Source: Chaetorhynchus papuensis (Eukaryota; Chordata; Aves; Passeriformes; Rhipiduridae). From it: a stretch of 64,000 bases of DNA. Shown here one piece after another: positions 39,301-51,229 of this stretch (within the stretch, counting starts at the first letter, position 1; the number at the start of each line of letters is the position of its first letter). The translations under genes were made by a program, and so were the position numbers. The notes beneath the pieces were generated by a model. The model saw only the letters and a list, made by a program, of their open reading frames with translations. It had not been told where the DNA came from and ran no database searches. The stretch covers positions 9,487 through 73,486 of the forward strand of contig VWYX01000009.1 of assembly GCA_013396525.1 (NCBI GenBank), read 5' to 3'.

Positions 39301-41789
39301 ACTTGTGAAGCAATGTTTTTATTACAGCTAAGTTAATTTAGGAATTTTTTTAAAAGTGGGAAAGCAATTAATATTAATGCAAAATTAATACATTAATTAA
39401 TAATTAAGTAATTGATGCAAAAGATTGCAAAAAATTGATACAACTAGAATTGAGACAACTGATCTCCTAAGTCACCAAGCTGTTAACAATGGTGGAACTC
39501 CGAGGAAGCTAGGGAAAATCATCTTCACCCAGGCTGAATAATAATTCTGCTGTCCTGGACAAAGAGATTCTGTGTAAATTAAAGCCAGTCCAGTTCCATT
39601 CAGCATGTTCACACTGCATACATACACTCTCTGAGCTGGTGCAAAACAGGAAAACTGGAAGAGCCTCTTGAAGTGTTTTAAAGAACACAATTTTCCCAGG
39701 CACAGATCTACCTGCAGGGACAGAGGCAGGTTTGAGCAGGAAAATGTGTTAAGTGCTACTTAAATTCCCACATCAGCAGTCCTGACTCGGACAGTGTCAC
39801 AGCGCAGCATGAGCTCAGCATGTACAGTCACTTTTTGCCCTACTCAGATTTGGGTCATCTTCATAGCTTCCTATGTTCATTTAGACAAGGGTTCAGCACT
39901 ACTCTTAATTGCACTCTTGACTTCAGATATTCAAATTTATGTAGCAAGAGCATGAGCATGTGACTTGAAATTCAGCTCCTGCCAAAAAAAGAATAAACCA
40001 TTTTTCAACAGCTGGCCAGAGGGAAAGATTCTCTAACAAACCATAATTAGAAAAACCTCCCTAAGCTGGCCCCAAATATGTACCAGACTTCTGCAGTCCT
40101 AATTGGTTTCACTCTGCTTTCAGTGCAGACTTAGACCATATGAGCAGGTCACCAGAAGCAATGTTCGGAAGCAGCTAACCGGGAACGTGCTCCCCAGTGG
40201 GACTCTACTGACACTACTGTAAGATTCAGCTACTTTCTGTGATTAAGCCTTCATACAAACTTAATTATTTTAATAGTTTGAAATCAGGAACTGAAACCCA
40301 GCTAATTAATGGCAAGCACGAATTAGCTTATTCAAATCCCACATGGGACAATTGTCTCATTTCATCACAATGATTTCATTAGAAAATGAAAACAAATTAC
40401 AGGAGAGTAGACCAGAAAAACCTGAGAAATGCCTGCCAGAGGAGGAGGTTCTCTTGTTGTCACAGAGAACGTTTTCTGCATAGAGCAAAGGCTGAGCCCA
40501 GAATGTTTGTTTCCTGCAGCATCTTGTGGGGAAGTGCAGCCTCAGGAATAGGGACGGTCTTTGCAGACACCTCTCTGTGCTAGCACAGCCCAGGAGTTTC
40601 ATGTGTGGATGATGCTGGCAGAGTGTGCATGCACTTCCCTTGCCCTTAAGGCAGCTGTGGTTAAAAAAAGGCAGAGGATTTCAGCAACCAGCCTGTGGGT
40701 TTCTGTTCTGGACGCACCCAGAGTGTTAAGCATGGCAGCTCTGCTAAGCACTGTCCTGTTCTCCCAGCCGCCATGGCAGAGCAGTGCCTTTCCACATAAA
40801 ATATTTACAGTACAACGCCATCAAGACTGATAAAATATACAAGAAGCATTGCCTAGAATTGCAGGGGAGTAACTGAGGAAATGGAGAGGGCAAGGCAGCT
40901 GCTCTCCTGAGTAAGGGTGCCTGCATACTACAATGTTGCCTGTGTACAGCAGTGTTGCCTGAGTGTAAGTGAGAACATGGCTTTGAGAGCATGTTTTTCT
41001 GAAGTTGATTTCCTCAGTCCACCTCCCATTTGTCATCTAAGCATCAACTACTTTCTGGACTCAGCAAAGCCCTCTGGCCCCTGTTGTAACAAACAATGGC
41101 AAAGTACTGACAAAGAAATTAACTTGTAGCCCATCTACCCTTCTTCAACAGTAGGAAGCACTCCAAATACAGGTAAGTGTCTGATTACCACAAATCTCTG
41201 TGTATGAGCTCTGTCCACCCAGATGATGTGAGGGGCAGTGCATTCCCCCACTTCCCACATTATTGCTTCCTGGTCAGCCTGGTGCATGACTTCCAGGCCA
41301 TTACAGATGTGGGCCTATGAAACAAGCAACTGAAGCACAGTGGTGGTCACCATTGCCAGCAAACAAAATCTCCCCTGGGAACTCATCCAAAGCAGCACCA
41401 TACTGGGGACTGTCTCTATAATAAGCATTGTTGTTTCTAAGGTGCATCCTGTGACTGAGTGATTAAAAGCCTTTAAACAATAAGTAAAGACAAAGAGTGG
41501 CACCAAAACACCAAGCATAAGATGCTTGCAAGAGCTAACCTGAATTCACAGACCACCATGTGTTACCGAGCACAACAAAAGCTCAGGAGTCACAATGATG
41601 CTGCAGAGAGCCCTGTCCTGCACCAGTGCTGTGCAAGACAGCTCACACAGCTTGCCAAAAGCACCCCTTCTGTGTACACAACCCAGAAGACCACTCTCAA
41701 GACTAAGCGTGGCACATCACATCAAGACTTATGACTATACCTACAGCTGTAGCAGGGAGAGAAAAGATGGTGGTACCTGCTCCCACAGC
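36399..41789. other. Unique DNA, no gene recognised
   Basis: Includes an extremely AT-rich patch at 39366-39416, entered separately. The 175-codon plus-strand frame at 38781-39308 is the longest ATG-initiated plus-strand frame in the window. It is strongly hydrophobic, lacks an obvious family signature and has no splice or promoter support, so I leave it uncalled. No transposon is seen. Confidence 0.4.
39366..39416. other. ATTA-rich cluster
   Basis: About 50 bp made almost wholly of ATTAAT, TTAATTAA and ATGCAAAA-type words, with at least six TAAT/ATTA cores and an octamer-like ATGCAAAAT. It could be a homeodomain/POU binding cluster or simply low-complexity AT DNA. Confidence 0.3.
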
Positions 41790-41794
41790 ATGGG
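41790..41794 (+). repeat. 5-bp target-site duplication, left copy
   Basis: ATGGG immediately precedes the TG of the LTR. The same five bases follow the CA at its other end (42346-42350). This is the hallmark of integrase-mediated insertion. Confidence 0.75.
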
Positions 41795-42057
41795 TGTTGA
41801 GGAATAGCCCTGGTGCAGGCAGCTCGCTCTGCCAGCTGCAGTTCAGGGTACAGACTGAGATGCTGATTGAGCTCTGGTGAGAGCCCACAGAGACAAGAGG
41901 CCGTGACCTGCTGACCCTTTGCATAACCAAGAGCACGAAGAGCGGTGGTGCCGGCCAGGGGAATGGACACTGGGAGACACAGCAGGAGCCGAGGGCTCCG
42001 GAGGAAGAGCGACGTTTGGGAGACTTGAGGCTTGCACGCAGCTTGGACTGTGAGGGT

Positions 42058-42064
42058 GTAAAAG
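42058..42064 (+). promoter_or_regulatory. TATA-like box of the LTR
   Basis: GTAAAAG preceded by GTGAGGGT lies about 75 bp upstream of the AATAAA signal. This spacing fits a U3 promoter with a short R region. Function is inferred only from position. Confidence 0.4.
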
Positions 42065-42136
42065 CCCAGGAGTTCCTCTGCTCAGGATCCTCCTCGGAGG
42101 CACCAGCTCGGGCTGTTCCTGTGTTACTGCACCGTG

Positions 42137-42142
42137 AATAAA
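42137..42142 (+). terminator. LTR polyadenylation signal AATAAA
   Basis: A perfect AATAAA within the LTR, downstream of the TATA-like box. It could still supply a poly-A site to plus-strand transcripts crossing the insertion. Confidence 0.5.
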
Positions 42143-42345
42143 TAGTTCCATGGAATGAGGCACCTGAGACTCTGCCCTGGGAAGCCTCGTCTGAGTGAGA
42201 GTGGGGTGAGCAGAGACTCGAGCGGGGCCGCCGTGGGCTCAGTGCAGCCCCTGCTTGGCTGCGCTCCCACCAGTGACAGTCTCTGACATGGGGACTGTGA
42301 CTGCCAGAGACTCGTGAGTGGGCAGACTGGGAAGTTTCCTTAACA

Positions 42346-42350
42346 ATGGG
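42346..42350 (+). repeat. 5-bp target-site duplication, right copy
   Basis: ATGGG directly after the terminal CA of the LTR, identical to the left copy. Confidence 0.75.
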
Positions 42351-44097
42351 TAAAGAATGTTTTTTTAAAAATGTGAGCACCTTAAGGGGTCACATTTGTA
42401 AACAGATTAGACACTGCAAGGTTTTGTGAAGCGATGCCCTTTAAATACCTTTAAATGTTGAAGTCCATGTGTTTACATCCCTGCCACATCAGTCAATGCT
42501 CTGTGCAACAGCTTTCCAGCTGACGCTGCTATTTCAACCCTGCCCCTGTCTTACATTTCCCGTCCTTAATTTGTTTTGCTCTGTAACAGCATGGTTGTTT
42601 AATTAGCCAACAAAAGCTCTGCTGCTCTCCAGCATAACCTTTGGTGCCTCCATTGAGCATTCAACGCTGTTTGGCTGCCTGTCTGCTGCAGCCACACCAA
42701 ACTTCATGTGTACAATCCACTTATGAGCTCTGTGCTCTTGGGACCTGTCAACACAGGGAATTTACTGTCAAATAAGCTCAGGTGCAAATTTAATGGGCCA
42801 TCATTATTCCTCCTTAACTATTTTTGTTGGTTATCAAATTTCACAGAAAAATGCCTTTGAACTGTTCAACTTAATCCACTTTGGATGAGTTCAACTAGAG
42901 CATTGTAAAATAAATGCTTACATAAATAGCTAGTGCTAAACAGCTCTTTTGTACTCTTACTGTAGCCAAACCATTACTTAGCGTGTGCACACTGGAAAGC
43001 CTCTCACCTAATTCCAGCTCTAAACTAAAGTGATGGATCAAATGACCTACTGAATATGACTTCCCAGCCTTAGTTTCCCAAGGACTGTATACATAGGAGG
43101 TAAGTCTGGATTATTCAGTGGTTTGAATTGAAAGAGAAATACCTATACGAGATTAACTCTCTAAGGCTCTGCATTTTGCTCCAGACTGTGTAACTGATAC
43201 CTGGCTCACTCAGAACAGGGCTCTTTTCAGTTGACCACACTTCTGATCTGGAACAGACATTCTAAGTATTAGGAGAGGAATACATATGCTGAGCAAGTGC
43301 TACGTAGGCAAAACTTTAATTTACCTAACTTTACATCTAAGGCATTCATCACTATGATGTTCTGCTAATCTGGCATCACATGAAAACTTTCCAAGTCTAA
43401 ATTATTGTCTATTTCCAAGTCTAAATATATAAACATGTTTATTTGTAGGTTTCACAAACACTTGTGAACATTGGCATAATCTAGGACAGTTACCCTCACT
43501 TATTTTGCAAGCATTTGTTCCTTTAGCTGTTTTTCACTGTCTCCTGTTTTAATTGCAGTTTTATTGTTTGATGACAGCTTAGTCTGAATATATGATGTGT
43601 GCATTTGAAGGATGTTGTTGCAGTTTTTTTAGCAGCCCTGTTCCCCTGTTCACTAAAATATTCAGATTTGAAAGAGCAGATGGTGTTTTTAAGGCAGAGT
43701 TTTTTTAATTCAGGACAGGTTTGGCAGCTCTGTCCACAACACCTCATGAGTGTTTCACTGCTTGCTACCCCATTCCTTCTCATGCAGATGCCAGGTCAGG
43801 TCTGGTGATGAGCATTTTCATTTTCAAAGCCCTGCTGTTGACACGGACCAGCTTCAGCACTGCTTTTCTTCAATTTTCTGTAGATCTCTTAAGTACTTAT
43901 ATTGTGTCTATCTTTTAGACAGCACCAGAGAGCTTCTGAAGAAGTGGTGCCAGAATTCATACTTAGGGCAATACTGGTTTTGGTTTTTATTGCTATAGTT
44001 ATTCCATATTTACCACTGTGTTTCTTTTTATGAGATTAATAAGATATACTTTTTGAAAATATGAAGACCTAAACTAGATAGGACAGACAGACTAATT
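42351..44097. other. Unique DNA, nothing recognised
   Basis: AT-rich. A 15-bp word (TTTCCAAGTCTAAAT) occurs twice within 40 bp near 43390-43425. No exon-like block or transposon is seen. Confidence 0.45.
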
Positions 44098-44855
44098 ATC
44101 ACGGAATTGTTTAGATTGGAAAAGACCTCCAAGATCAACAAGTCCAACCTTTCACTGATCACCACTTTGTCAACTAGATCAGGGCAGTGCAACATCCAGT
44201 TGTTTCTTGAACACCTCCAGGGATGGTGACCCCCTCCCTGGGCAGTCCGTTCCAATGCTTGACTGTGCTTTCCATTAAGAAATTCCTCCTGATGTCCTGA
44301 ACCTCCCCCAGTGCAGCTTGAGGCTGTGTCCTCTCATCCTGTCACTGATTGCCTGGGACTGATCCACCTGGCTGCACCCTCCTTTCAGGCAGTGGTAGAG
44401 CATGATAAGGTCATCCCTGAGCCTCCTTTGCTCCAGCTGAACAACCCCAGCTCCCTCAGACACTCCTCACAGGATTTACTCTCTAGGCCCTTCCCCAGCT
44501 CCACTGCTCCCTTGCCCTTCTCAGGACACACTCCAGCACCTCAGTGTCCTTCCTGTAGTGAGGGGCTCAGAACAGGACACAAACTTCAAAGTACGGACTC
44601 ACCAGTGCCAAGCACAGGGGACAATCACTGCCCTGGTCCTGCTGGCCACACTGTTCCTGATACTGGCCAGGATGTCATGGGCCTTCTTGGCCACCTGAGT
44701 ACACTCCTGGCTCATGTTCAGCTGCTGTAGACTAGCACCCCCAGGCCCTTTTCTGCCAGGCAGATTTCCAGCCACTCTGTACCCAGCTTGTAGCACTGCA
44801 TGGGGTTTTTGTGATCCAGGGGCAAGATCCAGCACTTCACCTTATTGAACCTATC
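44098..44855 (-). mobile_element. CR1 LINE, 3' part, minus orientation (about 760 bp)
   Basis: Read on the minus strand this is a textbook CR1 3' region. It has the end of the reverse-transcriptase ORF (encoding '[20 protein letters not shown]', interrupted by stops), then GAGGGAGCTGGGGTTGTTCA, the GCCTGAAAGGAGGGTGCAGC block, 'ctgcccagggagggggtcac', and the terminal GATCTTGGAGGTCTTTTCCA. The 3' end is at the low-coordinate side. It is better preserved than the copy at 26.6 kb, so probably younger, but it is truncated and inactive. Confidence 0.95.
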
Positions 44856-47800
44856 ATTATTATGGATCAGAATTATTGCACTACATCATTGCTGTTCTTG
44901 AAACTTTTCCATTTCCATTTCTGTAATTGAATATGATGCCAAGACTCCAAAAGTTGAATATGCACCAATCATCTTTTAGTACAGAACACTCGAGGAGACA
45001 GCTGTCAGTGACTCTGCTTGTATTTCTCACAGCATGGTAAAATGAACCAATGACTAATTCAATATACCAGGCTTCAAAACCTGCACTTCTTTCCTGTTAT
45101 AAAATCTGCAAGATGGGAAGACCAAAGTCAGCTGAAGAGTGTTGCTTGTAGCAAGAAACATTGTCAGCAGAAGGAGTATGTGTACTTTTCTATCATACTA
45201 ACCTTCAAGAAATGTAAAAGGCAACTATTTAAAAAGGCAGTTTTGTGAACACTTGCTATATGATGCAGTACCTACAGGTAGGACTGATTCAGTGCTGTGA
45301 GAAGGTTAGTTCATTGTAGCATTGAGCATTGCGGCTTTAATCCAACCAGATTATCTGAGACTCAGTGTGGGACAGAAGCTTGACAAATTATGTCACCATA
45401 GGAAAAGCACACTAAGTTGCTTATTTATGAGACCAAAAAAAAAAACCCAAGCAGGGGATGTAAACAAAACCTCAAAGTAAAATGGTTTCCTTCTTTGGAA
45501 GTACTGTATTTATGATGACCTGAGTTAAGGATACCTGTAAAGGCAAATTAAGCAATATTCATTAGCAATGTGAAGCACTACATTTGGACCAAAGTTCCCA
45601 AAACTGCAGGCAAAAATGCAGGAAATTTTTCAGTCTTGTTCAGAGTCCTGAGTAATTTTGAAATATCTGAAATCAAGTAGACAGTTATGGGAGATTTATT
45701 TTAGAAGTCTTTATCATTTCTATGTAATTATCTATCTTAAAGGAAGAGAGGACAGGTAACCATGCATTATGAAAACATAGGATAAGTTCAGGGCTGCTAC
45801 ATCTCTTAACTTCCAGTCTGAACCGCCAGTTCACCATAGTTCACAAATTCACTTCACGCAGATCCCATAATATACAGAAATACTTCATGTCTCATAGCAC
45901 CTTTAGTGCTGTAGGGAAACAAAAGTGTTGAAAAAGCCCATGGATGCTGACAGGTGCAACAGGACTGTCCTTACAACATGCACTAAACTGTTTCAAGCCA
46001 TCTGACATACACACATCCAGTTACTCTAGCTGTTTTCTGGTGACTTCTGCAAACTGAAGCATCAGAAAAAACGAACACTCTTTTAATGGACGCTGCCTTA
46101 TTCTTCTACATTGTGCCATCATTTAGGAGAGAAACACACACGCAGTCTACAGCACCCTATATGTGGAGAACTGATTAGCATTTGATGCTATTGATTCTGT
46201 TTATTATTATTATTAATAGAAGTTCCATGTTTTATCATGTGGAAAACCACCTGGCAGAGAAAAAAATGTTTATAATTATCCTAAAGAATCACATTGTCCT
46301 CTAGGCTTTAAAATAAAACTTAACCATTTTGAGAAAATTTTGTCTAAAACCCAAGTAGGCCATTAAAGTATCATTAACACCACCATAATTATCCTAAAGC
46401 ACAACACTTTATCCTTCTTCTGATTCCTTGGCATCATTATTCTGGATAGCAGACTGGGAAGTGTTTTGACAGGTAGGATATATCTCCAAGGCTCAGAATG
46501 TCTGCTCCTAGCTGTTAAGTGGAATTGGCTACTCATTTCACTCCTCCTTGCCTATACTTCTGGGACTTTGCTGTCTTGCCTAGTAAGGCTTCAAGTACTT
46601 CGAGACAGATAATGCCTCTTAGAAATCTGGGCAGCAGGCAGACAACTGGACAAAAATACAATGGAACTAACTCATTTTCAGAGTCCCTGCTGAGGACTGA
46701 GGTGTTGCTCTAACAGAAAACAAACAATGACTCACACCAGCTCTGGGAGCAATTAAATGTTTTTTCTTTAGAGAACGCAACACCCAGCTCATAGTCTGAT
46801 TGCTTCCGAAGGCTCTAAAACAGCCTTACACTAGCATCCAAATATTTCTGGTTCATCTACAAGAATGAAAGAGATTCCATGTCCATTTCAGCCTCACAAA
46901 GATATTAAAGAACAGATCCTTTTAACATTTTACACTTATACTGACATAGACTTTCACTACTAATACAGCTTCACTGACTATTTCTTGATGGCTTTTGCAT
47001 CTGCAACTGGAAGGCAATTCAGATTATCTGCTTCTGTCTTCAAAGAGCTGTTGCAAAAGGTTAGACTGACAGTCTTCAGTAAAATGCTTTTCTACTCTAA
47101 TAACTGTAATTCATAGGAGGAGGAACCTCTTGTGCTTTAAGATTATGATGATGAGGAAGAACAGGTAGCATTAAAAAGGAAGTAAAATTTTGCACAGTTG
47201 TTCCAACAACCCCTGTGAATGTCCTCATTTATATTTTTAGCCATTTAAGCGTTAACCTTGAAAAACAGCTTGAACAGACAGATCAGAGTGAATGTGTTCA
47301 GATCGAATACACATGTTTTTAGCTACAAAATGACAGAAAGATGGCAGAATTGAATCATGTCCCAAAATAAGCCTGCTTCAGAACTAGCTATAGGTCAATC
47401 TTGCTTCTTAGATAGAGCCATTCCCTCGTGTCACAGCTTTTTGCTTGTGACTCAAGCACTTGTGATGCAGTGGTGCCATCAGCTCCCCTTTCCCCTTCTG
47501 CTTTTCAGCTACAGGTGTGAAACCAGCTACCCAAGGTCACCTGGAAAAGAATCCATCTCTTGTGTTCCAGCCCAGTGGGCCACACCACCTCCTTTAAAGC
47601 AGAGCAGTAATCTGGAAGCACTGTAATTCCTCTGCTTCCAGCATCCATCAGACAATATTGTAAAGAAGTAAGGCAAAGGTTGAACAAGGTTATTCACTTA
47701 AAAATGAATAGCTTCTCAGAAATAAGCACATTGGATTAAATTTTTTTGATCTATTACACGTGTAAGCCGTGATGGAAACTTAGTAGCTTAGAAATCTGTG

Positions 47801-48853
47801 TGGTCTCAACAGTAACAGGTTTTTTGCCTGTTGATCTTTGCAATTAGCTTTACAGAGGAAAGCAACAACAAAGGAAATTCCAACGAAATGGATTTTGTAC
47901 TGTTTTTTTTTTTATGTAGTTCAGATGACCTACAATTTCTTACTATCAGAGCCTCTTTCCCTGTTTATAGTGACTTTCTCCACTGGGCAGCTGCCGTGGC
48001 AGTATTGTGAGGGTCATCAAATAGCACATCACCATGCATTGGAACTTCCTTTATCTCCTCCCAAGAAGACAATGTGTTTGTCCTTGCTATGACTTCATAT
48101 TCAATTTGAGGGTCCTTATCATGTGCACACTGAGTAGAGACAAAATTATTATTCTGTTTAACTGAACAACTTCAGAAAGACAGGTTTTTTTGAAACTCCA
48201 GAGCTTTTTTGAAATTCTACATGTAGCTCTCAGCATTTTCACAAACTTGTTGGTCCCAAGAACTGCCCCTCTTTGGAGTGGGAGCATTCTCTAGCGTTTT
48301 ATCAAAGAGAGAGTCAATTGTCTAACACAAGACCTCATTTCCAAATGAGATTTCCATCCCGAAATTATTTTCAAGATTGCAGTATTTTCCAGTGTACCCA
48401 TGCTGTTCCCAGTGGAACTGTTGCCATGGTGATTCCATATGACTGCCAAAGGGGAGCAGTTCAAGTCCTAAATTACATTTTGAGCATGGGTTTATGGCTG
48501 TGTTGTGTCTGGTCAACAGCACATGTTCAAAAGAGCCTTTGCATTGCCACCTTGCAATTTCTAGATGCAAAGAAGGTCCTGATGAGTGCACTATAGCTTT
48601 TTTGTTTTTTTCCCATGCAAGAAGAATGCAAACTTGGAATGATGCCATGCCTCAAGGAAGCCAGTCGTGTATTCAGGCAGGGGAGGTGTGGAAGAGGGGT
48701 GCAGGGATGGTGGCCTCCTTGCCCTGAAGTTCAGGTATCTCTGCACACATGGTGAAGACATGATTCATGCTGTTCTTCTCCAACTCCTTTTTCTAATGAA
48801 GCCAAAGGCTGAGCCCCAGTAGGACTGGCCAGCAATAAGGGATCTACTCTTAC
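44856..48853. other. Unique DNA, nothing recognised
   Basis: AT-rich with a short (TTA)n run at 46203-46215. Open frames around 48270-48650 on both strands overlap each other and have no splice support. No transposon is recognised. Confidence 0.45.
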
Positions 48854-49007
48854 CTTTCCTCATAAGGGAATGCCAGCTGTTTTTGGTCTGCACCACAGTA
48901 ATTCACAGAGACAGCATCTCCGAAGAGAGCACACTGCAAATATGCTCCATCCAGCTGGTAAATGCATTTGTCACAAGGCACAAGGTTTACTAAACTTTGC
49001 TGACAGG
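48854..49007 (-). CDS. Candidate internal coding exon (154 nt), unknown Cys-containing protein
   Basis: On the minus strand a strong acceptor (TTATTTTTTGTTCTGTCTCA, then G) and a strong donor (GAGGAAAG|GTAAGA) enclose an open frame. It starts with two bases of a split codon and ends with two bases of the next. The peptide begins CQQSLVNLVPCDKCIYQLDG, then AYLQCALFGDAVSVNYCGAD, and ends near FPYEE. A C-x2-C pair followed by a Cys nine residues later resembles half a zinc ribbon, but no fourth ligand is obvious, so this is only suggestive. It joins in frame to the exon candidate at 50336-50446, forming an Ala codon (G|CC) across the junction. I cannot name the family. Confidence 0.55.
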
Positions 49008-50335
49008 CTGAGACAGAACAAAAAATAACGTTCATTAAAACTTACAACCCTTCTGAATAAGCAATATCATACTGGTGAAAAAGGGAAATGGTGGAGGATT
49101 TCACTGAAAACAGGCATCTTTTCACAACCAAAAAAGAGAATTCTACTCTCTGGACAGACTCCAGTCTGTTGCAGCCAATGAATATAAATGATGGACTATA
49201 AAGGTGAGAGACTTATCACCAACACAGAAATTCAAACTCCTAGTTCGCTTCCCTGGGAGAATTAATTTAAACTTATATGGAGACCTTTTATAGTCTTGGC
49301 CTTTCAAAACAACATGATCAGCTTTCCTTTTTTAGCACCTGGCCCAGAACTGCACAGATTTCTGTGCATGAGTAGTCCTCTTACTCAAGTTAATAGGCCT
49401 TTTCATATAATTAACTATTTGGATTTAGGATTGAGCTTCAGGAGTGACATACCGTAACAGTATAAAAAATAGTTTGCTGCATCAAGAAGAAATTATGCGA
49501 AGCTGGGGTAACCTCTGAGGTCAGAGCAGGAGGGTATGAATATACATGCCTCAATGCCTGTCTCTGCTTCCTTGGTTTGGCTCACAGCCAGTAAACCCAT
49601 GGTAAAGTACAATTCTATTTATTGCTTTCTCAGAGAAACACAGATGTATTTGTGCATTCATAACTGATCTAAGCTTAGATTCAAAGATACCAGGCACCTA
49701 TTTGAAATATTAGCTGTGCAGTATCTTTCCGGATGTGCCTAGCCACTTTAACCTGGTCTGTAAAATCACACTGTCATCACTCAAGTTCAGGAATTCTCAC
49801 CTCATTGCAGGCCTTGTCACGGCTGCCTGTAAAGTCGTGAGGATATAACTTTGCAGTATTTGACCAGCTCTTCAGCAGCGTTTTGTCATGGAGCAATGCA
49901 CATACAGAAAGGCAGAGGAAGGAAGTGACAGAAGGCAAGAGAAAGAGGTGGGATAAATGCTCTTAGGTGTAGAGAGCCCATAAAAAATTAATCGCTGCAA
50001 AAACATGAAAATGTGACCCAGTCTTCCCGAAAGCATTTAATCCTTTTTTTCCCTATTGTGCAGTATGCTGTTATGCATGCATATGCATACACACAATTTA
50101 CTTAATTTCATCAGAATGTCCTCATGTTTGTATTTTTATACTGCACTTGGCCTTGTACACTATGTTTTAAACTGCAAACTAACAATGCTTTTGTAACTTG
50201 AAATTTCCAAGCCATCAACATGTTGTGAGACCCCAGCCTGTTACCATCTCAGACCATTCATATCCATATTACTTTTTTTAGGAACATAGTTGGTATGAAA
50301 AGCAGTAATTACATTAGCAAGGTGAAGATGCTTAC
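49008..50335 (-). other. Predicted intron between two candidate exons
   Basis: If both neighbouring exons are real this is a phase-1 intron of 1328 bp. On the minus strand it begins GTAAGC and ends TCTGTCTCAG with a T-rich tract before it. No transposon is seen inside. Confidence 0.4.
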
Positions 50336-50446
50336 CATCTTTAGAGTATTTTACTAATGCTATGTTAATTAATAAAACAAAAATGCAGTTTGCATGCTCC
50401 TGGGATGGGTGGCACTGACACAGAGTATATGAAGTCATGCTTTTAT
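50336..50446 (-). CDS. Candidate internal coding exon (111 nt), unknown protein
   Basis: The minus strand shows the acceptor CGCTGTCTTATTTCAG and the donor AAAGATG|GTAAGC. The frame starts with two bases completing a codon, runs 36 codons and leaves one base. It reads KSMTSYTLCQCHPSQEHANC, then IFVLLINIALVKYSKD. The IFVLLINIALV run looks like a buried beta-strand or short hydrophobic helix. The downstream candidate exon (48854-49007) continues the same frame. The ATG in the second complete-codon region could also be a start, but nothing else suggests a first exon. No family is recognised. Confidence 0.5.
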
Positions 50447-50571
50447 CTGAAATAAGACAGCGATCCTATAAAGAAATATCTAAAACAGAGAGGATAGCAG
50501 ATAGGGGAGAATCCTGATATTATATTAGGTCATACACATTTGAAATTATATTTGAGCTAAAATTCTACATG

Positions 50572-50591
50572 NNNNNNNNNNNNNNNNNNNN
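50572..50591. other. Assembly gap (20 N)
   Basis: Twenty undetermined bases. The true gap size is unknown. It lies about 125 bp upstream (in the minus direction) of the 50336-50446 exon candidate, inside the presumed preceding intron. Confidence 0.99.
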
Positions 50592-51229
50592 TCCTAATTT
50601 TCTGGACAAGAAGTGCGAAAACCTAAATTCAAGTTACTGTAACAGCTGCTTGGCTAGTGGCAAAATATTCAAATCCTTGAAAAATCTGGTTCTTTTCTGA
50701 CTAAAAGTTGTAACATCCCTGACACACTTTCCCTCCCCATTGACTTCTGGAACTGTACACACAATACAGTAAAAATAGTGAATAATTCCTGGATACTAAC
50801 TGGATGTATTAAGATGTACTTACTCAAGACACATGAGAGATAGGACCAAGCTCTGATTCAGTTTCCTGAATTACTCTGTTTGCTCAGGCTGTTTTCCACC
50901 TAAGGCACTGGCAACACTAGTCAGGAATTTTACTATTTTTAAAAAGAAAAGCAAGAAACTAATTTCTACTAACTAGTTAAAGGGAGATGTCAGTGAGAGG
51001 CCTCATGGGTGCTTGTAAGCATACAAGGCAAGGTGGAGACCGCTTTGAGGTAAGCAAATGCACTTCAAGCTGATGTTCTACAGACAGAAGACTGCCCACC
51101 ATATTGTTTTCTTCAGTAACACTCTGTTCAATGACTCTTGCTCTCATCCTGCATCCTAAATGCAGTCTATGTTGTACACATTTTTCCAGGTTAGAATGTA
51201 AGAGGAGGTATCTACACCATTGGTCAACT

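Larger units (their letters stand above)
41795..42345 (+). mobile_element. Solo endogenous retroviral LTR (551 bp)
   Basis: The element starts TGTTGAGG and ends CCTTAACA, a TG...CA structure with 8-bp imperfect inverted ends (7 of 8 paired). It is bounded by an intact ATGGG duplication. Internal signals are in LTR order on the plus strand: a TATA-like GTAAAAG at 42058-42064, AATAAA at 42137-42142, and then about 200 bp of R and U5. No gag, pol or env sequence adjoins it, so it is a solo LTR, normally left by recombination between the two LTRs of a provirus. A 5-bp duplication fits ERVL-type families best, but class I is not excluded. The 225-codon minus-strand frame across it is incidental. 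Confidence 0.72.

Noticed and set aside
38781..39308. 175-codon plus-strand open frame
   Set aside because: It is long for this window, but very hydrophobic, matches no family I know, and lacks splice or promoter context. One frame of this length is not surprising in 64 kb read six ways.
41703..42380. 225-codon minus-strand open frame
   Set aside because: It lies antisense to and extends past the solo LTR, whose GC-rich sequence is poor in stops. It is not a retroviral protein frame.
44311..44730. 139-codon plus-strand frame
   Set aside because: It is antisense to the CR1 element at 44.1 kb, a shadow of the LINE.
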